DNA of 64,000 nucleotides, from positions 8,321,860 to 8,385,859 of the forward strand of contig JARWIR010000023.1 of NCBI GenBank assembly GCA_029959085.1, given 5' to 3'. The notes beneath the pieces were generated by a model. The model saw only the letters and a program-made list of their open reading frames with translations. It did no database searches and had not been told where the DNA came from. The position numbers and the translations under genes were made by a program. Positions 46,320 to 57,923 of this stretch are shown here, piece after piece (positions within the stretch are counted from its first letter, which is position 1; each line of letters begins with the position of its first letter). This DNA is from Nemophila menziesii (taxonomy: Eukaryota; Streptophyta; Magnoliopsida; Boraginales; Hydrophyllaceae).

Positions 46320-46424
46320 ACACCAAACCTAAAAACCTGAAAAGAAACTAAACAAAAAGCGTAAAACTGATAAAATAAAATAAATGCACTATCACTAAAG
46401 GATAAAGACCGTGGTCACACGCTA

Positions 46425-46445
46425 CCGTCCCTGGCGGCGGCGCCA
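46425..46445 (-). other. Primer-binding site of element A (tRNA-Asp type)
   Basis: The minus strand reads TGGCGCCGCCGCCAGGGAC, a few bases inside the LTR. It resembles the complement of the plant tRNA-Asp acceptor end with a few mismatches. Elements B and C have near versions at the same position. Confidence 0.8.
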
Positions 46446-46451
46446 AAAACT

Positions 46452-48012
46452 TGGTGGTCCTTTGTGTGTTCTAAATAAATGCAAATAATAATCGAACCAC
46501 AACCGCAAGTGTACGGTTGTCCCAAGTAGTATATCTGATAATACAGATTCGTTCCAAGGACGGAATGGTTGATCACAATGTCTAGCAAATAGTGATTGAT
46601 GCACTTATGAAAATAAAAGATAATAATATGTTTGTTTTGTTTTTGTATTAAGACTAAATAAATGAAAGACAAATATTAAAATGCAAGTAAAAGCTAAGAC
46701 GCAAGTAAATTGATGTAAAACGCAATATGAGATGTAGCACTTGAGAACGCAAGGATCCTCCCTATCCTATTTCTTAACTTATGTTGTTTAAGGGCTGAAT
46801 TAGTCAATTACAATGGTCGGGATTCTAATTTCCTTATACCCCTGTCAGGGTGGACTATAAGGCGATCCTAAAGTGTCACTAGTCCCGTCAGGGTAAATAT
46901 GATCCACCGTTGGATGATTAAGTTTTATTACCTCATTGGCCCTAGGATTAGCTAAGCTCGTTAGAGTCAATAACTTCTATCCTAGATTGAATAAATGGTT
47001 CTGTACCTAAACCCTCCGTCAGGATGATCCAATTGCCACTAATTGGAATAGCCTAGATACTAACACCTGTTCCTAGTTCATGACGCTAAAAACAGTAAAC
47101 ATTCACAATTTATCGAAAAGATTAAAACCCCTAATTTAGTTTAATTCAATAAAAACCCAAATTCAACATTTGTTAATTAATAAGATTGGGATTCACCCAT
47201 TGTTTGTTCTCAAGCACTATGAAAAGCTTAGCTCATATTAAAATGAAATACGAAATTAAAAGTAATGGAATTCATATTGTTTACAGAATTAAAAAGATAA
47301 AAGAACCTAATTTCCGGAATTAGAATGACTACGAACGGAGATATAGACCCTCTCCAGCTCTTGTAGCTTCTTCTCCTTCCTTCAGTTGCTTCTCTCTGGT
47401 GTTTTTAATCTTGCAGAATGTGAATTGTATGAAAAATAGAAGTCCAGACCTCCTTTTATAAGTGCAAATTCGGACTTGGATCTAGGCTTTTAATTAAATG
47501 AAATATAAAAGGCCCAAGTCCACTAACTTAGCCCAAAATCCCGTAACTGCTGATATGTCTTTACTAAAACGGCTTTTCCCGATGCGTTATGACTCCGATT
47601 GACCTCATTCCAGTTTCTAAAGTTCCGTAACTCGATAAGGAGCGTTTTCTCTTCAAAGGTCCGCGGCTAAATCATCGCTTAAGCACCTCGAAATCAGCAA
47701 TATATGGCCTGGAAAATGGATTTTCAGCTCTAAAAATAATATCTTCGGGATTTCTTTTCAAATCTTGACTCTATCTTTTGATCTTTGACTTTCTCATCGG
47801 ATTCCTCTTCTAGCTAACATCTAAAACCTGTAAAATCTTCACTAAAAATACCAATATTACGCGCAAAAGCTTAATAAGTCAAAAATGCTAGAAATAAAAG
47901 AGGAAAATCATATTATTGCATATTTAGTCCAAAAGTCTATCGAATTGATTAAATAAACACCAAAAATGATGTCTCCTAAGGGTCGAAAATAAGAACAATT
48001 AAGGAGACATCA
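46452..48012 (-). repeat. 5' LTR of element A
   Basis: 1,561 bases, the same length as the other LTR and nearly identical to it. It carries the terminal stem-loop at 47967-48012 and is followed by target duplication AGGAC. As the upstream LTR it would supply the promoter for the element's minus-strand transcript. Confidence 0.95.
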
Positions 48013-48017
48013 AGGAC

Positions 48018-49595
48018 TAAAGTGCAATTAAAGTAAATATTAAACTAAGATTAAAACTAATGCAAGAAAGTAAATATGAAGAGACTTAAAAGATGAGAGA
48101 ATAGTACTTGTGTCACGCTAGGTTTCACCAAAATAAACTTAATCAATGCTTCTTCTAAGGGACAAATTAGTAAATAGTAATAGTCGGGATTCTAGATTCT
48201 CCTAACCCCCGTCAGGGTGGACTTAGGAGCTATTCTTAGGTGTTACAAACCCCGTCAGGGCGATCATAATCCACCGTCGAATGTCAGGTTCTCTACCCAA
48301 TTGGCTATAAGATTAACTAAGTCCGTCAGGATCAATAATTTCTATCTTACGTTTATTACCTATGTCAGTAATTAAACCCCCCCGTCAAGATGATCACTTC
48401 CCCACCAAAGTCAATAGCCTAATTACTCAAACCTATGTCTAATTGGCCAAATTAAATATAGTGAAATTAACTTACGATAACAAACAATACTAAATTACTC
48501 AATTCGAATTAAATTATAAAAATCCCAAATCAGAAAGCATTAACTACATAAATTAAGGTTCAACCCTTACAGCGATTCTCAAGCACTTAAGAAGTTTAGC
48601 TCATAACAGAAAATAAAACTAAAACAATGAAATTAAAAGACATAATGTTTTACAGAAAGAAAATGAATAAACCTAATTAAGAGGTTGGGTTTGGCTTTGA
48701 ATCGGAGATATAGGCAGTCTCCAGCTCTCAGCTTTCTTCCTTCCTGCTTGCTCTGACTTGAATCCTTAAGCCTCTTTGATAATTATATGAAGTGTGTGTA
48801 AAAGAGGAGGCTAAGGGTGTATTTATAAGTGTTGGAGGACCCTAGGTCGACTTTTCCTTGGAGTGGAAGACAAGTCAAAGAATCTCAAATTCGTAACTCT
48901 AAAAGATAAGATTCTGCTGATTTGATTTGGTCATATCTTTTTCAATACTTAAACGTTTGAGAAGTTACAATATATGAAACTGCTTGTCTTGGAAAGAGCT
49001 TTCTATTGGTGCAGACCACTCGTCCGGAATCCATGCCAATCTTTTATTATGATTTAATCTCTAAAACGTGGCTGGATTTTCAGATTTCAAAAGGCAGCTT
49101 TATCTTTTCCTCCTTTGAATAAATCTTTCCTAAATCTTCTTATTTCCATGTAAATCTTCTTTCATTTCATCTTTATCTTGACTTGATCTCTAAGTAATTA
49201 CCATTTATGTCTTAAAGCTTCACATTAAATAAATAATTAAACCGCATATGCTTAAAAAGAATAAATCAATAAATCAAGAAAACGAAATAGGATAGTGTAC
49301 TCTAAAAATAGAAACTCGACTCAGAATCAATTCCTAACACTATAAAATACACTAAGACTTTATTCTCACTTCTCCACCTTGGATTGGCCTTTCATGAAAT
49401 TCAAGAACCCATTTAACTTTGCATCAAAAATAGTCGAATTTACGCACAAAAGCTCAGAAAATGCAAATAGTTAAATTCCAAGGGGGAAAAGTGTAATATG
49501 ACAAATTATGCATAAAAGTCAATCTAATAAGTCAATAATTCACCTAAAATGATGTCTCCAGAGGGCTAATAATTAGAACAAATAGGGAGACATCA
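48018..49595 (-). repeat. 5' LTR of element C, right part
   Basis: It resumes the LTR broken at 35296 and ends AGGGAGACATCA with the 46-nt stem-loop at 49550-49595. Joined to 35082-35296 it makes an LTR of about 1.79 kb, similar to the right LTR of B (1.59 kb). The CCCCCGTCAGGGTGGAC block near 48208 is shared with A and B. Confidence 0.85.
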
Positions 49596-50220
49596 CAAAT
49601 CCATCTAATCACGATGACATTAACAGTTTGAGTACTAACGACAAGAGTACAACAAGGGTGGAGTACAAGCCAAAAGAAATTGCAAATTTACAGGTAGTGG
49701 AGAGAGTTGAGAGAAAAATGACAAATAGAGTACGAAAAGGGTGACTATGGATGTACCATTGTTTTCTGAGAGTGAGAAAGCTAAGAAAAATGAGGTAATT
49801 AAAATTACAGAAAAAAAAAGATGGTTGACCTGACAACCCATCTGGTTAAGAATCTTAATACTCCACCACCTCGTATTGAGGATATAGCTTTTGGATCTTT
49901 TTCAAGCCCAAGTAAAATAGGCCCAATCATAACATCTTCTTCACCCAACCCAAATGTTTCTATCTCTCCCACAATATACACTAAGCCCTAAAACACCACT
50001 CCATTTATTCCGAACCAGAACTTAAATCATTTGACTTTTACCCTATCTACAAATTGTAACCCTAATTCTTCCCCTATCTCTCTCTTCCCCGATTATCTTC
50101 AACCCATCAAACCTAATCAGCCTCAACCTAATTTCCCCTCACATATACAACTCAGAGCTACCCTTATCACCCTTTACCCCAAAATCTATTCCTAGAAACG
50201 ATAATATTTATGTTATGCCT
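49596..50220. other. Unassigned segment right of element C
   Basis: It is less AT-rich and pieces look codon-like, but no frame stays open for more than about 75 codons and I recognise no family. It may be a relic of a LINE first ORF. Confidence 0.3.
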
Positions 50221-50760
50221 AATGGGAAAATTTCAATAAGTACGAGGTTGTCTTAGTTGTATAAAAGTAATAAATAAAAGTAAAAAAAATAATAAAAGTA
50301 ATAAAAATAATAAAAATAATAAAAATAAAAATTAATTTTTTTCTTTATTTTGATCCTTTTTCTATTAGTTTATAGATTGAATTTCATTTTCATGACATTA
50401 TTTATGGTCTAAAAATATTTTTAGGTCAAACATTTTAAAAGTACTATATTTAGGCTAAATATATTCAAAAATGTCATTTTTAGGCTATTTCACTAATTTC
50501 GTAAGATATTTATTATATTTTCGAAATTATTACCCAAGAGGTATTAAAGACACCCTCTATAGACACGTGCACACCTACCCAATCCTGTTTTCTTACTAAA
50601 GGCCATAGATAAGATTTAAGAGACAATTCCCAATTAATTACACTTCCTCACTTTTCATTCCCAAGAAAAAGGAAGGAGAAAATTACTTCTTACTTACTCA
50701 CAAATTTTCAACTTAATTCTCAATTGAACACATTGTCATACTTACCTTCCAGTGTTACCT
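50221..50760. other. AT-rich repeat-bearing spacer
   Basis: It has an (AAT)/(AAAT)-rich tract at 50265-50340. Bases 50625-50757 resemble 18018-18130. No gene is recognised. Confidence 0.5.
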
Positions 50761-51740
50761 TATGTGGATTTTTTTTTATTGGGTTTTATTTTATTTTTTA
50801 AATTTGTTTTCAGATTTTTTTTTTTCGATTTTTTTTTAATTTTTTTTTCGAATTTTTTTTTTCGAAACTTTTTTTTTCGAATTCTTTTTAAATTTTTTTT
50901 AAATCGAAATATCTGGTTATGTGTTGTTGTAACACGCAAATGTAGATTTATGTGTTCCTGTAACACACAAAGTCATAAAATCGATCTAAAGGATTCTCTT
51001 CTTTAACAAAATTGTTTTTATATTTATTAATCGCATATACCTTGTTTTTATTCGTCTTTAACAATCTTGATATATTATCTTTTTGTTCAACACTTTTTTG
51101 TTATTTCATGTTTATGTTTTAGGGTTTTGTGTTTTTCCAATTATGTGTATTCATGGAACACACAAATCTCAAATTTGTGTATTCAGAGAACACATAAAAA
51201 TTGAATTTATGTATTACTAGAATACACAAAACTTGATTTTGTTTGTTCCAATTCTATGTATACTCGGAACACACAAGTCTCATCTCTGATTTGTGCGTTC
51301 GTGGAACACACAAGTCTCTGATTTATGTATTCATGGAACACATATAAATCAAATTTACAAACCTTGATTTTGTTTGTTCCAATTTTGTGTATTCCTGAAC
51401 ATACAAATCGCAAAATTGTGTATTACTGCAATACACAAATCTGAGATTTGTGTATTACTGCAATACACAAATCTGAGATTTGTGTATTCATGGAACACAT
51501 AAAACTCAAATGTGTGTATTCTTGGAATACAAAAAACTTGATTTTGGTTGTTTAAATTTTGTATGTTCCTGCAACACACAAATCTCAGAATTGTGTGTTC
51601 ATAAAAAAAAAATTCGGGGAAAATATTTTTCGAAAAAAAAATTCGAAAAAAAATTTTAAAAAAAAAATTTGAAAAAAAAAATTAAAAAAATAAAATTAAA
51701 AAAATAAAATTGAAAATAAATAAATAAATAATATTATAAT
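50761..51740. repeat. Inverted-repeat block with 32-bp hairpin minisatellite
   Basis: A T-rich arm (50768-50910, repeated TTTTTTTTCGAA motifs) is matched in inverse by an A-rich arm (51603-51735, AAAAAATTCGAAAAAA motifs). Between them, TGTGTATT..AATACACA hairpin units repeat with a 32-base period: TATT starts at 51148, 51180 and 51212, and again at 51421, 51453, 51485 and 51517. Each unit (for example TGTGTATT-ACTGC-AATACACA) is self-complementary, and unit junctions are too (CACAAATCT-G-AGATTTGTG). Confidence 0.8.
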
Positions 51741-52021
51741 TAACGTTATTAATAAATTGTCTATGGGTATTTTTGTAATCTTCTATTTTTTTGTGGGGCA
51801 ATGCCCCAAGATTTAACACTATAAGCGAAAATTCTCCTACCTTTTCTATCCTTTGTTTTTTATTACTGGTATATACTAAATATTTTAGATATTTTTTAGA
51901 ACCCTAAACATAATTCACTCTCTCTCCTTTCTTTCTCTTCTCTCGTGAACACATACTTTCCAATTTTCCATGAAAGCTTTCCACCAATGATCTTCTTCTT
52001 CCTCAAATGGCTTGAGAAGCT
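51741..52021. other. AT-rich spacer
   Basis: Contains a CT-rich run near 51917-51945. No feature is recognised. Confidence 0.4.
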
Positions 52022-52025
52022 AAAT

Positions 52026-52923
52026 TGTTGGTAAAAATGAAAGTACTGTAATGGTATTTTTAAAACTTAAAGCGAAACTAAGCTTTAACTACTAGTTACG
52101 AAAAGTAAGACTGAAAAGTAATGACTGGAAAGTAAAGACTAAAACGTAAAAACAGAAATGTAAAACCGAAAGTAAATGACGAATTAAAAGACGAACCCGA
52201 TTGGCGAAGATGAAAACGAAACTGTAGAAGATGAAGTAAAAACCCGTAGTGTCGTGGAGGAGCCACTGCCTTAAGAACGAAATTTCGGGACAGCCGAGAT
52301 GCTACACTGTTTACCGAACGTTCCCAAAGGTGTAAACACTACTACCTACTCTCGTGTGCACTCACAAGTGAAGGTTGGAATCTGTATATTATTAATTCGC
52401 TCAAGAACAGAAGGTAAAGAGAAGAATAGTTGGTGGTTTAATTTCGTAAGAGGTGTTGCTGTAAAGCTGGTGTGTAAAATGACGAGAGGAAGAACTCTAT
52501 TTATAGAAGAAAAAACTAGCCAGTACACTAGCCGTTAAGGCTTAGTTGTGGTTGTTGAACATGCCAAGCCGTTTATAAACGTGGGTAAAGGTGTTTGAGG
52601 AAGTAGTCAAGCGAGGAATAAGTCACGCGAAGACAAAGTCTATCTCAGAAAAATAAAAATAAAAGCTGTCATAAAAACCCATGACCCGGGACCCGGGCAC
52701 AGGCCGGGTGGTAGTGCATGTGGACTTCCCCATTATCTCTTAGTGTCCATGGGTGTTAGTTCTTTGATAGGTATTGGTAGCACAAAGTAAATGACTGTGA
52801 TAAAAAGGTAACAACCCACCGATGTGGGACAAACCAAAAGTCATGAATTTGACTTTCCAACTTTACTCTTAAAAGTGAACAGATATAATGCCTCTATTTA
52901 TGAGACATGAAAATGCTCCAACA
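52026..52923 (-). repeat. Candidate solo LTR (Ty1/copia-like)
   Basis: About 900 bases begin TGTTGG and end CCAACA. The minus-strand text near the end includes TTTGTCCCACATCGGTGGG, a phrase common in plant copia LTRs. The bases AAATT occur directly outside GTTGG at 52022-52026 and CCAAC at 52923-52927, overlapping the TG/CA ends by one base, so the borders are not fully consistent. No internal retrotransposon sequence adjoins it. Confidence 0.4.
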
Positions 52924-52949
52924 AATTGACAAAAAAAAGCTCCAACAAT

Positions 52950-53720
52950 AAGCTCCCTCACTGCGTTCCCCCGATGGCTAGATCCGCCGTTCGTGTAACA
53001 CATCTCCGGCAACAATCATGGTTCGTAAAGATCCAGCGAGGTAGACATTGTCACCGGTGTGACAAACTGAGAGGTGCTGCGGAGGAGAACGAGTCGTGAG
53101 GAGCTCGTGAAGTCTGCCATGGTGTCATGGCTGGAGAATTTCGGAGACCACACAACACAAGTAATTTTAAGATCCAGGGCGAAGAAGGAAGGCCATAATC
53201 TTCAGTTCACAGCCATGGAGCTTCTCCAGTTCGCAACCATATGGAGGGTGTTGTCTTCTTCTCAGGTCAAACGGAGAATGGTGATGATTCACGTGAAGGC
53301 TGACTCCGATGAGCTCGAGACTTTGTTCGATTATATCCGGCGCCATTCGTTCCTCCAATGGCTAGATCTGTCCGACGAAGGTTCTTAATGGTTTTTGATT
53401 TTTCATCTCCGATCTTTTTTCGAGCTTGGTTCGAGCTTTGCATGAGAAGAAGAAAAGAAACCAAACTTTCAAAACTCAGGAAGTTTCTTACTCGCTCTCA
53501 CGGAGAAGAACCTCGTCGCCACTCACGCAAGAAAACCACCCCCATTCGCCTGAGAAGATGGCTCACCGCTTTTTGTTTTTTGTTGAAAATATGAGCATCG
53601 TAAACTCAATACTTTTTTTACTTTTACTTTTCTTTTCTCAGAAGATGCCTCGACTCAGTTTTTTTTCTTTTTCCTTATCACTTGTTCGAATGTTAGTTAG
53701 CTAGGAGTTGGTTTTTTTAT
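52950..53720 (+). other. GC-richer gene-like segment, unassigned
   Basis: Composition changes to about 50% GC, and several plus-strand frames of 75-105 codons overlap (53074-53388; 53358-53594; 53426-53704). Two share the start ATGGCTAGATC (near 52975 and 53358). I recognise no domain. It may be an old coding exon of a host gene or a captured fragment. Confidence 0.3.
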
Positions 53721-54165
53721 TTTCTTTTGGTCAACGAATATTAGTCATATTACCTTTTCTTTTTCTTTCTTGTATTGTATTAAATTTTGGAGTTCATTAA
53801 TGAATGTAGTTTAAATTAAGATTTAATTGCTTTTATGTACTTGTTTAAATTCAATTTTTCCAAGTTACTCAACAATTTTTCATCGTACTCAATATTTATG
53901 GATCATACTTAGTAAAATTCTCAGGTACTCAGTAAATCCCCCCAAAACTCAATATTTTTTGTGAATACTCAAAACTTTTTTCGAGTACTTATTTTTCGGC
54001 GACTTAGTACTTTTTGCGAGTACTCAGTACTTTTCCTAGACACTCAATTCCTTTTTCCGAGTACTCAGTACTTTTTCTGAGTTCTCAATACATTTTTCGA
54101 GTACTTTTTTTTCGGCGACTTAGTACTTTTTGCGAGTACTCAGTACTTTTTCCGGCGGCACTGGC
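53720..54165. repeat. Minisatellite of GAGTACTCAGTACTTTTT type
   Basis: From about 53880 to 54160, ACTCAGTACTTTTT(C/G)CGAGT motifs recur with variation. A longer block beginning CGGCGACTTAGTACTTTTTGCGAG repeats about 115 bases apart (53997 and 54112). Confidence 0.7.
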
Positions 54166-55055
54166 GATGGTCGAAATTGGAAAGTATCAATTCTCAATGA
54201 AGAAGGAGAGAGAAAAATGATAATAGAGGAGAAAGAAAAATGATAATAGAAAAAAGAGAAAAATGGTAATAGACGAGAAAAAGAAAAATCTATTTTTGTC
54301 TTATATATACCTTTATGGTATTTTTGATTCACAAGGTTTTATAGATTCTTTTAGAAAACAAATGAAGCATGGTATTATTTTTGGGACACATAAATAATCT
54401 CTAAGATCCTACATGTAATTCATCTTAGATTTGAAGGACAAGTTATTATGCACTTTATTTGAAGTGTTTAAATTATTTTTAAAATATATAAAATATTTTA
54501 TAAAATTAGTGAAATAATCTAAAAAAAAAATTTTTAATCATGATTTAGAAATAATATATTTTTAAATAATTAATCTGAAAATGATATTTTTAAAATGATT
54601 GATGTAATAATTTTTTAGACTATGGATAATAATCTCAAAATGAAATTTGCTCTTGTTAATTACTAGTATACCGTTATCTAGTATCTCTTTTTATATTATT
54701 TTATACTAAAACTTATGAAATAACATTATATTACTTTTACAAACTTACCAGGACTATTGGTGACACTGTAGTATTTTTCATTAAGGAATATATGTTTTTA
54801 GGTTTTCAAATTCAAAAATAAGAATATTAAAAGCCTAGTTAGCTTTAATGTTTTAAAGGCCTAACTAGAAATTTTTCCGGTTTCGCTTACATTTTTAGGG
54901 GTAGATACCCACTATTTTTGGGGGGTATACACCCATATTTTTAATTTTTTAGGGGTATATGCCCACCTTTTTTTATTACATTATAAGTCCTTATTGTTCA
55001 GAGTTCAATGTTCTTTTTTTTCTTGTTCATGTCAGTCCAAAGCGGTGGTGAGTCC
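54166..55055. other. AT-rich spacer
   Basis: A-rich GAGAAAAATG repeats near 54205-54290 and a TTAGGGGTATA.ACCCA motif at about 54895-54970. No gene is recognised. Confidence 0.4.
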
Positions 55056-55060
55056 AACGT

Positions 55061-55188
55061 GTTTACCCCCTAAACAACACGATTACCCCCTATAATAGCA
55101 CGTTTACCCCCTAAACAATACGATTACCACCTTAAACAGTACGATTACCCCCTAAAACAACACGATTACCCACTAAAACCACACAAAA
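55061..55188. repeat. 20-21-bp minisatellite (GATTACCCCCTAAACAACAC)
   Basis: Six consecutive units alternate G(T/A)TTACCCCCTA starts. The array is bracketed by GGGGGTAT / TACCCCC motifs in the opposite sense (for example 55215-55228). Confidence 0.85.
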
Positions 55189-56110
55189 CAGTGGGTCTAA
55201 ACCCCCTAAAAATGAAAAAAAGGGGGTATTTACCCCCTGAATACACAGATCTGAAAATGCATCCACCTGCAAAATACAGAACAACATATAAAATAAATAA
55301 TTAAAAAACTTGAAACCCAACAAAGATCGACGAAATGGGCTGCGAAATCCAGAGATCGACGAAACGCAGCAACAAATCTCCATGGCAGCAAATCCAGAGA
55401 AACACAATTTCTGGCGGTGGTGGACCATGCTTCTTCTTCTTCTTCTTATGGGTGGCGGATCTGGTGCAGGGACGGAGCACATCTGTTTGTTAGGTAACGA
55501 AGGGAGGAGAAGAGATCTGGTGGTGCAGGAGTGGCTCGTGCGGTGGTTTATGGTGGTGGTGTCTCAGAGGGCTTCAATAGAGAAGGTCGAGATCTGCAGC
55601 GGTGGTGTGGCTCTACTTCGCGCGAGGTGGCTCGGAGTCGCAGATCTCATGGAGGTGATGGTGATGGTGTGCAGCAACAGAGGTGGTGGGTTGATAAATG
55701 TGATGGTGGGAAGGTGGTGGTGGTGCAGAAGAACCTTCCATGGACGGTGGGCGGAGAGAGAAAGGGGGAGGGGTGGGTTTTTCTGCATTTGTGTCGACAG
55801 AGAAAGGGGGAGGAGGATGGGTTTTCATGAGTTCTTTTTTAGTTGGAATTTAATTAGGATATTTGGATTCTTATTGGGGTCTTTCTTTAATAAACAATGT
55901 TGTAGTGGGCCTCTAAAACTCATTTACCCATTTTTCATTTATGTCCATTCCATGGGGTACGCCATGTCTTACTCCCTCCCGGTTGATTTTCTCTACGCGT
56001 CCGTTTGTATCCTTTAACTTACAACGTCGTTAATTTCCTTACTCTTAACTTTTGCAAACCCACATGTACCCGGCGGTCCGTACACTTTCTGTTGTTCTAC
56101 GTTTAGCGTT
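55189..56110. other. GGT/CCA-rich gene-like segment, unassigned
   Basis: Frames up to 235 codons are open (55310-56017 plus), but they are dominated by GGTGGTGG repeats and the product has no recognisable domain. A minus-strand TTTTGCAG|GTGGATGC near 55265 resembles a splice acceptor. I would not annotate a protein here. Confidence 0.3.
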
Positions 56111-56116
56111 GTTATA

Positions 56117-57330
56117 ATGAGCACAAACACAAAGAAAGCGGTTCATACTATAACAGAGAAATCAACGGTACCAGAGCTAATTAAGTTCGCGTGCCTCTCG
56201 TTTCAGCCTCACGGATGTTTGAAAGTGGAACGATTTTAGTGAACCGTGAATTTGATTTAAAAAATAGAGTTGAAAAAGCTTTGGAAAGATAATGTTAAGT
56301 TAAAGGAAGAGCATTGTTTAATGAAAAAGAATCAGGCTTTAGCCGAGTTTGGGAAATCAAAGTACTAAGCTGAGTTGATGGCGAGCAAAAGACAATGCCA
56401 CGAGTTGAATGAGAAGTTCACAAAGTATGCTCATATGATTTCGATGAACCGTAAAAGGAGTTTAAATTGGAGCCGGAAAAGATTCGGAAAAGTACTGTTA
56501 GGTTAAGGAAAAAGCATAATTTAATGGTGAAGAAGCACGGTTTAATAAAGCTGAAAAAACTTCGGTCAAATTTTACGTTTAAGGAACAACATGATTTAAT
56601 GGTTGGGTTTATAAAATTGAAGTACGAATCAGAATTGAATAAGAAATTAGCAAAGTATGCACCGATGCTTCTGGTGGAAAAGAAGAACAACAATATGATG
56701 TATAAGGAAAAAAGTGTAATTTTTGTAGAATTTAGTGAGAAAATTTATGATTTGGAGAGGAAAAAATTTGAAATGGAAGAAAAAGTGGCGAAGTAAACTG
56801 AAGAACTAAATGATGAGAAAAAGATAGCCAAGGACAAGCATAAGATGTTTAGAGTGGTGGTAGATAAGGATAAAGGTAGGTTTTTTTTCTAGAATTTAGT
56901 GAGAAAATTCACAATTTGGAAAGGGAAAAACTCAAAATTAAAGATAAATTGGGGAGTTTAATAAAGGAATTGGATGATTAGAAGAAGATAGTTTTACTGG
57001 TAAAGAACGAGAAATATAGAATTGTTACGCAGTTTAGAGAGAGAATTCAGATTTTAGAGAGTGAAATACTCTCTTGGAGACTACTAAGAAAATGTTGAAA
57101 CTATGGGACTTAAAAAAAAAATTAATAGTTTTGGTGAAGAAGCTAATGTAGCCACAATGGTTAAAGAAGTGGAAATTGAGTGTTCAAGTTCAAAAAGGAA
57201 AAGAAACAAAAGTGAAGTTGACCAAAATAATGAAGTTCAGACGAAAAAATTACACAAATCCTCCAATAAAGGAAATATTCCTCGTAAGAATGCTCGTGAA
57301 AAAACTGCTCTTTTTTCTCTTTCCAAATAA
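56117..57330 (+). pseudogene. Coiled-coil protein pseudogene
   Basis: A plus-strand Lys/Glu-rich sequence is readable across several frames. A start near 56117 (MSTNTKKAVHTITEKSTVPE) is followed by stops and frame changes. Open blocks at 56467-56796 (KLKYESELNKKLAKYAPML, EKIYDLERKKFEMEEKVAK) and 57103-57330 follow, with a basic tail (SSSKRKRNKSE). Heptad-like spacing indicates a long coiled-coil, perhaps once about 400 residues. The segment seems to repeat a ~45-residue module (LMVKKHGL / LMKKNQAL; FTKYAHMI / LAKYAPML). The family is not identified. Confidence 0.5.
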
Positions 57331-57638
57331 AAAGCTGATCTATAAATGGTATTTTATTTACTATAGTTGCTAGCTAATTATAGTTATGTGATTTTCTAGA
57401 TTTATTTTGTGGTCTGATGAGGTATCATATATGCATATTTCTATTTTCTAGTATTTTGAAAGATCTGTATTTTCTTTTTAATCCCAAGCTAGCTCTGAAT
57501 ATATGTGAAATGTTGTTTATGTTGATCATTATCATGTATACAACAATAAATTTTACTTTGTTTAGTTCTTCCTCATCTGCATAGATATTGGTTAAAAGTT
57601 TTTTTTCTTAACAATATTGGTTAAAATATTTTTGTACA
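57331..57638. other. AT-rich spacer
   Basis: No feature is recognised between the coiled-coil relic and the SINE. Confidence 0.4.
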
Positions 57639-57923
57639 ACAGGTATTGTGTTTTTTTTTCCGATGTATGGGTGTCCGGGCCTGCTTACGCGCACCACGAC
57701 TAATCCCATAGGAAATATACACGCCTCCTCATGCATACTCCCACTTAATCAGAACTAGGTTACCCATGTTCAGGGAGGAGACTCGAACCATGCACCCCTT
57801 ACTTACCCCCTTTAAGGACTCAAGAAATAACACGGCTGAGGGGATGCGAACCCTGTACCTCCTAGTTGAGAGACAGGGTCCTGGCCACTGAGCTAGTCCC
57901 AGTGGTTACAGGTATTGTGTTTT
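57639..57923 (-). mobile_element. tRNA-derived SINE with 16-bp target duplication
   Basis: ACAGGTATTGTGTTTT flanks the insert on both sides (57639-57654 and 57908-57923). Read on the minus strand, the body starts near CCACTGGGACTAGCTCAGTGG (A box), has GGGTTCGCATCCC about 45 bases on (B box), continues with a second GGTTCGAGTCTC, and ends at an A-run (T-run at 57651-57659). This is the anatomy of a Pol III-transcribed SINE mobilised by LINE machinery. A truncated relative lies at 25979-26079. Confidence 0.85.

Larger units (their letters stand above)
35297..48012 (-). mobile_element. Athila-type Ty3/gypsy retrotransposon A, nearly complete
   Basis: Two 1,561-base LTRs, a perfect 5-bp target duplication (AGGAC at 35292-35296 and 48013-48017), a tRNA-Asp-type primer site, a polypurine tract, gag, pol and an extra ORF2, all transcribed right to left. 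By hand count the LTRs differ at roughly 25-30 positions with no indel, suggesting a fairly recent insertion. The element sits inside the LTR of element C. Its only obvious coding defect is a frameshift in gag. Confidence 0.95.

Noticed and set aside
50940..51600. CRISPR-like array (32-bp repeats with palindromic units)
   Set aside because: The units are contiguous, have no spacers, and lie in a plant nuclear transposon landscape; it is a minisatellite.
55310..56017. 235-codon open frame
   Set aside because: It is dominated by GGTGGT repeats, overlaps other long frames on both strands and has no recognisable domain.
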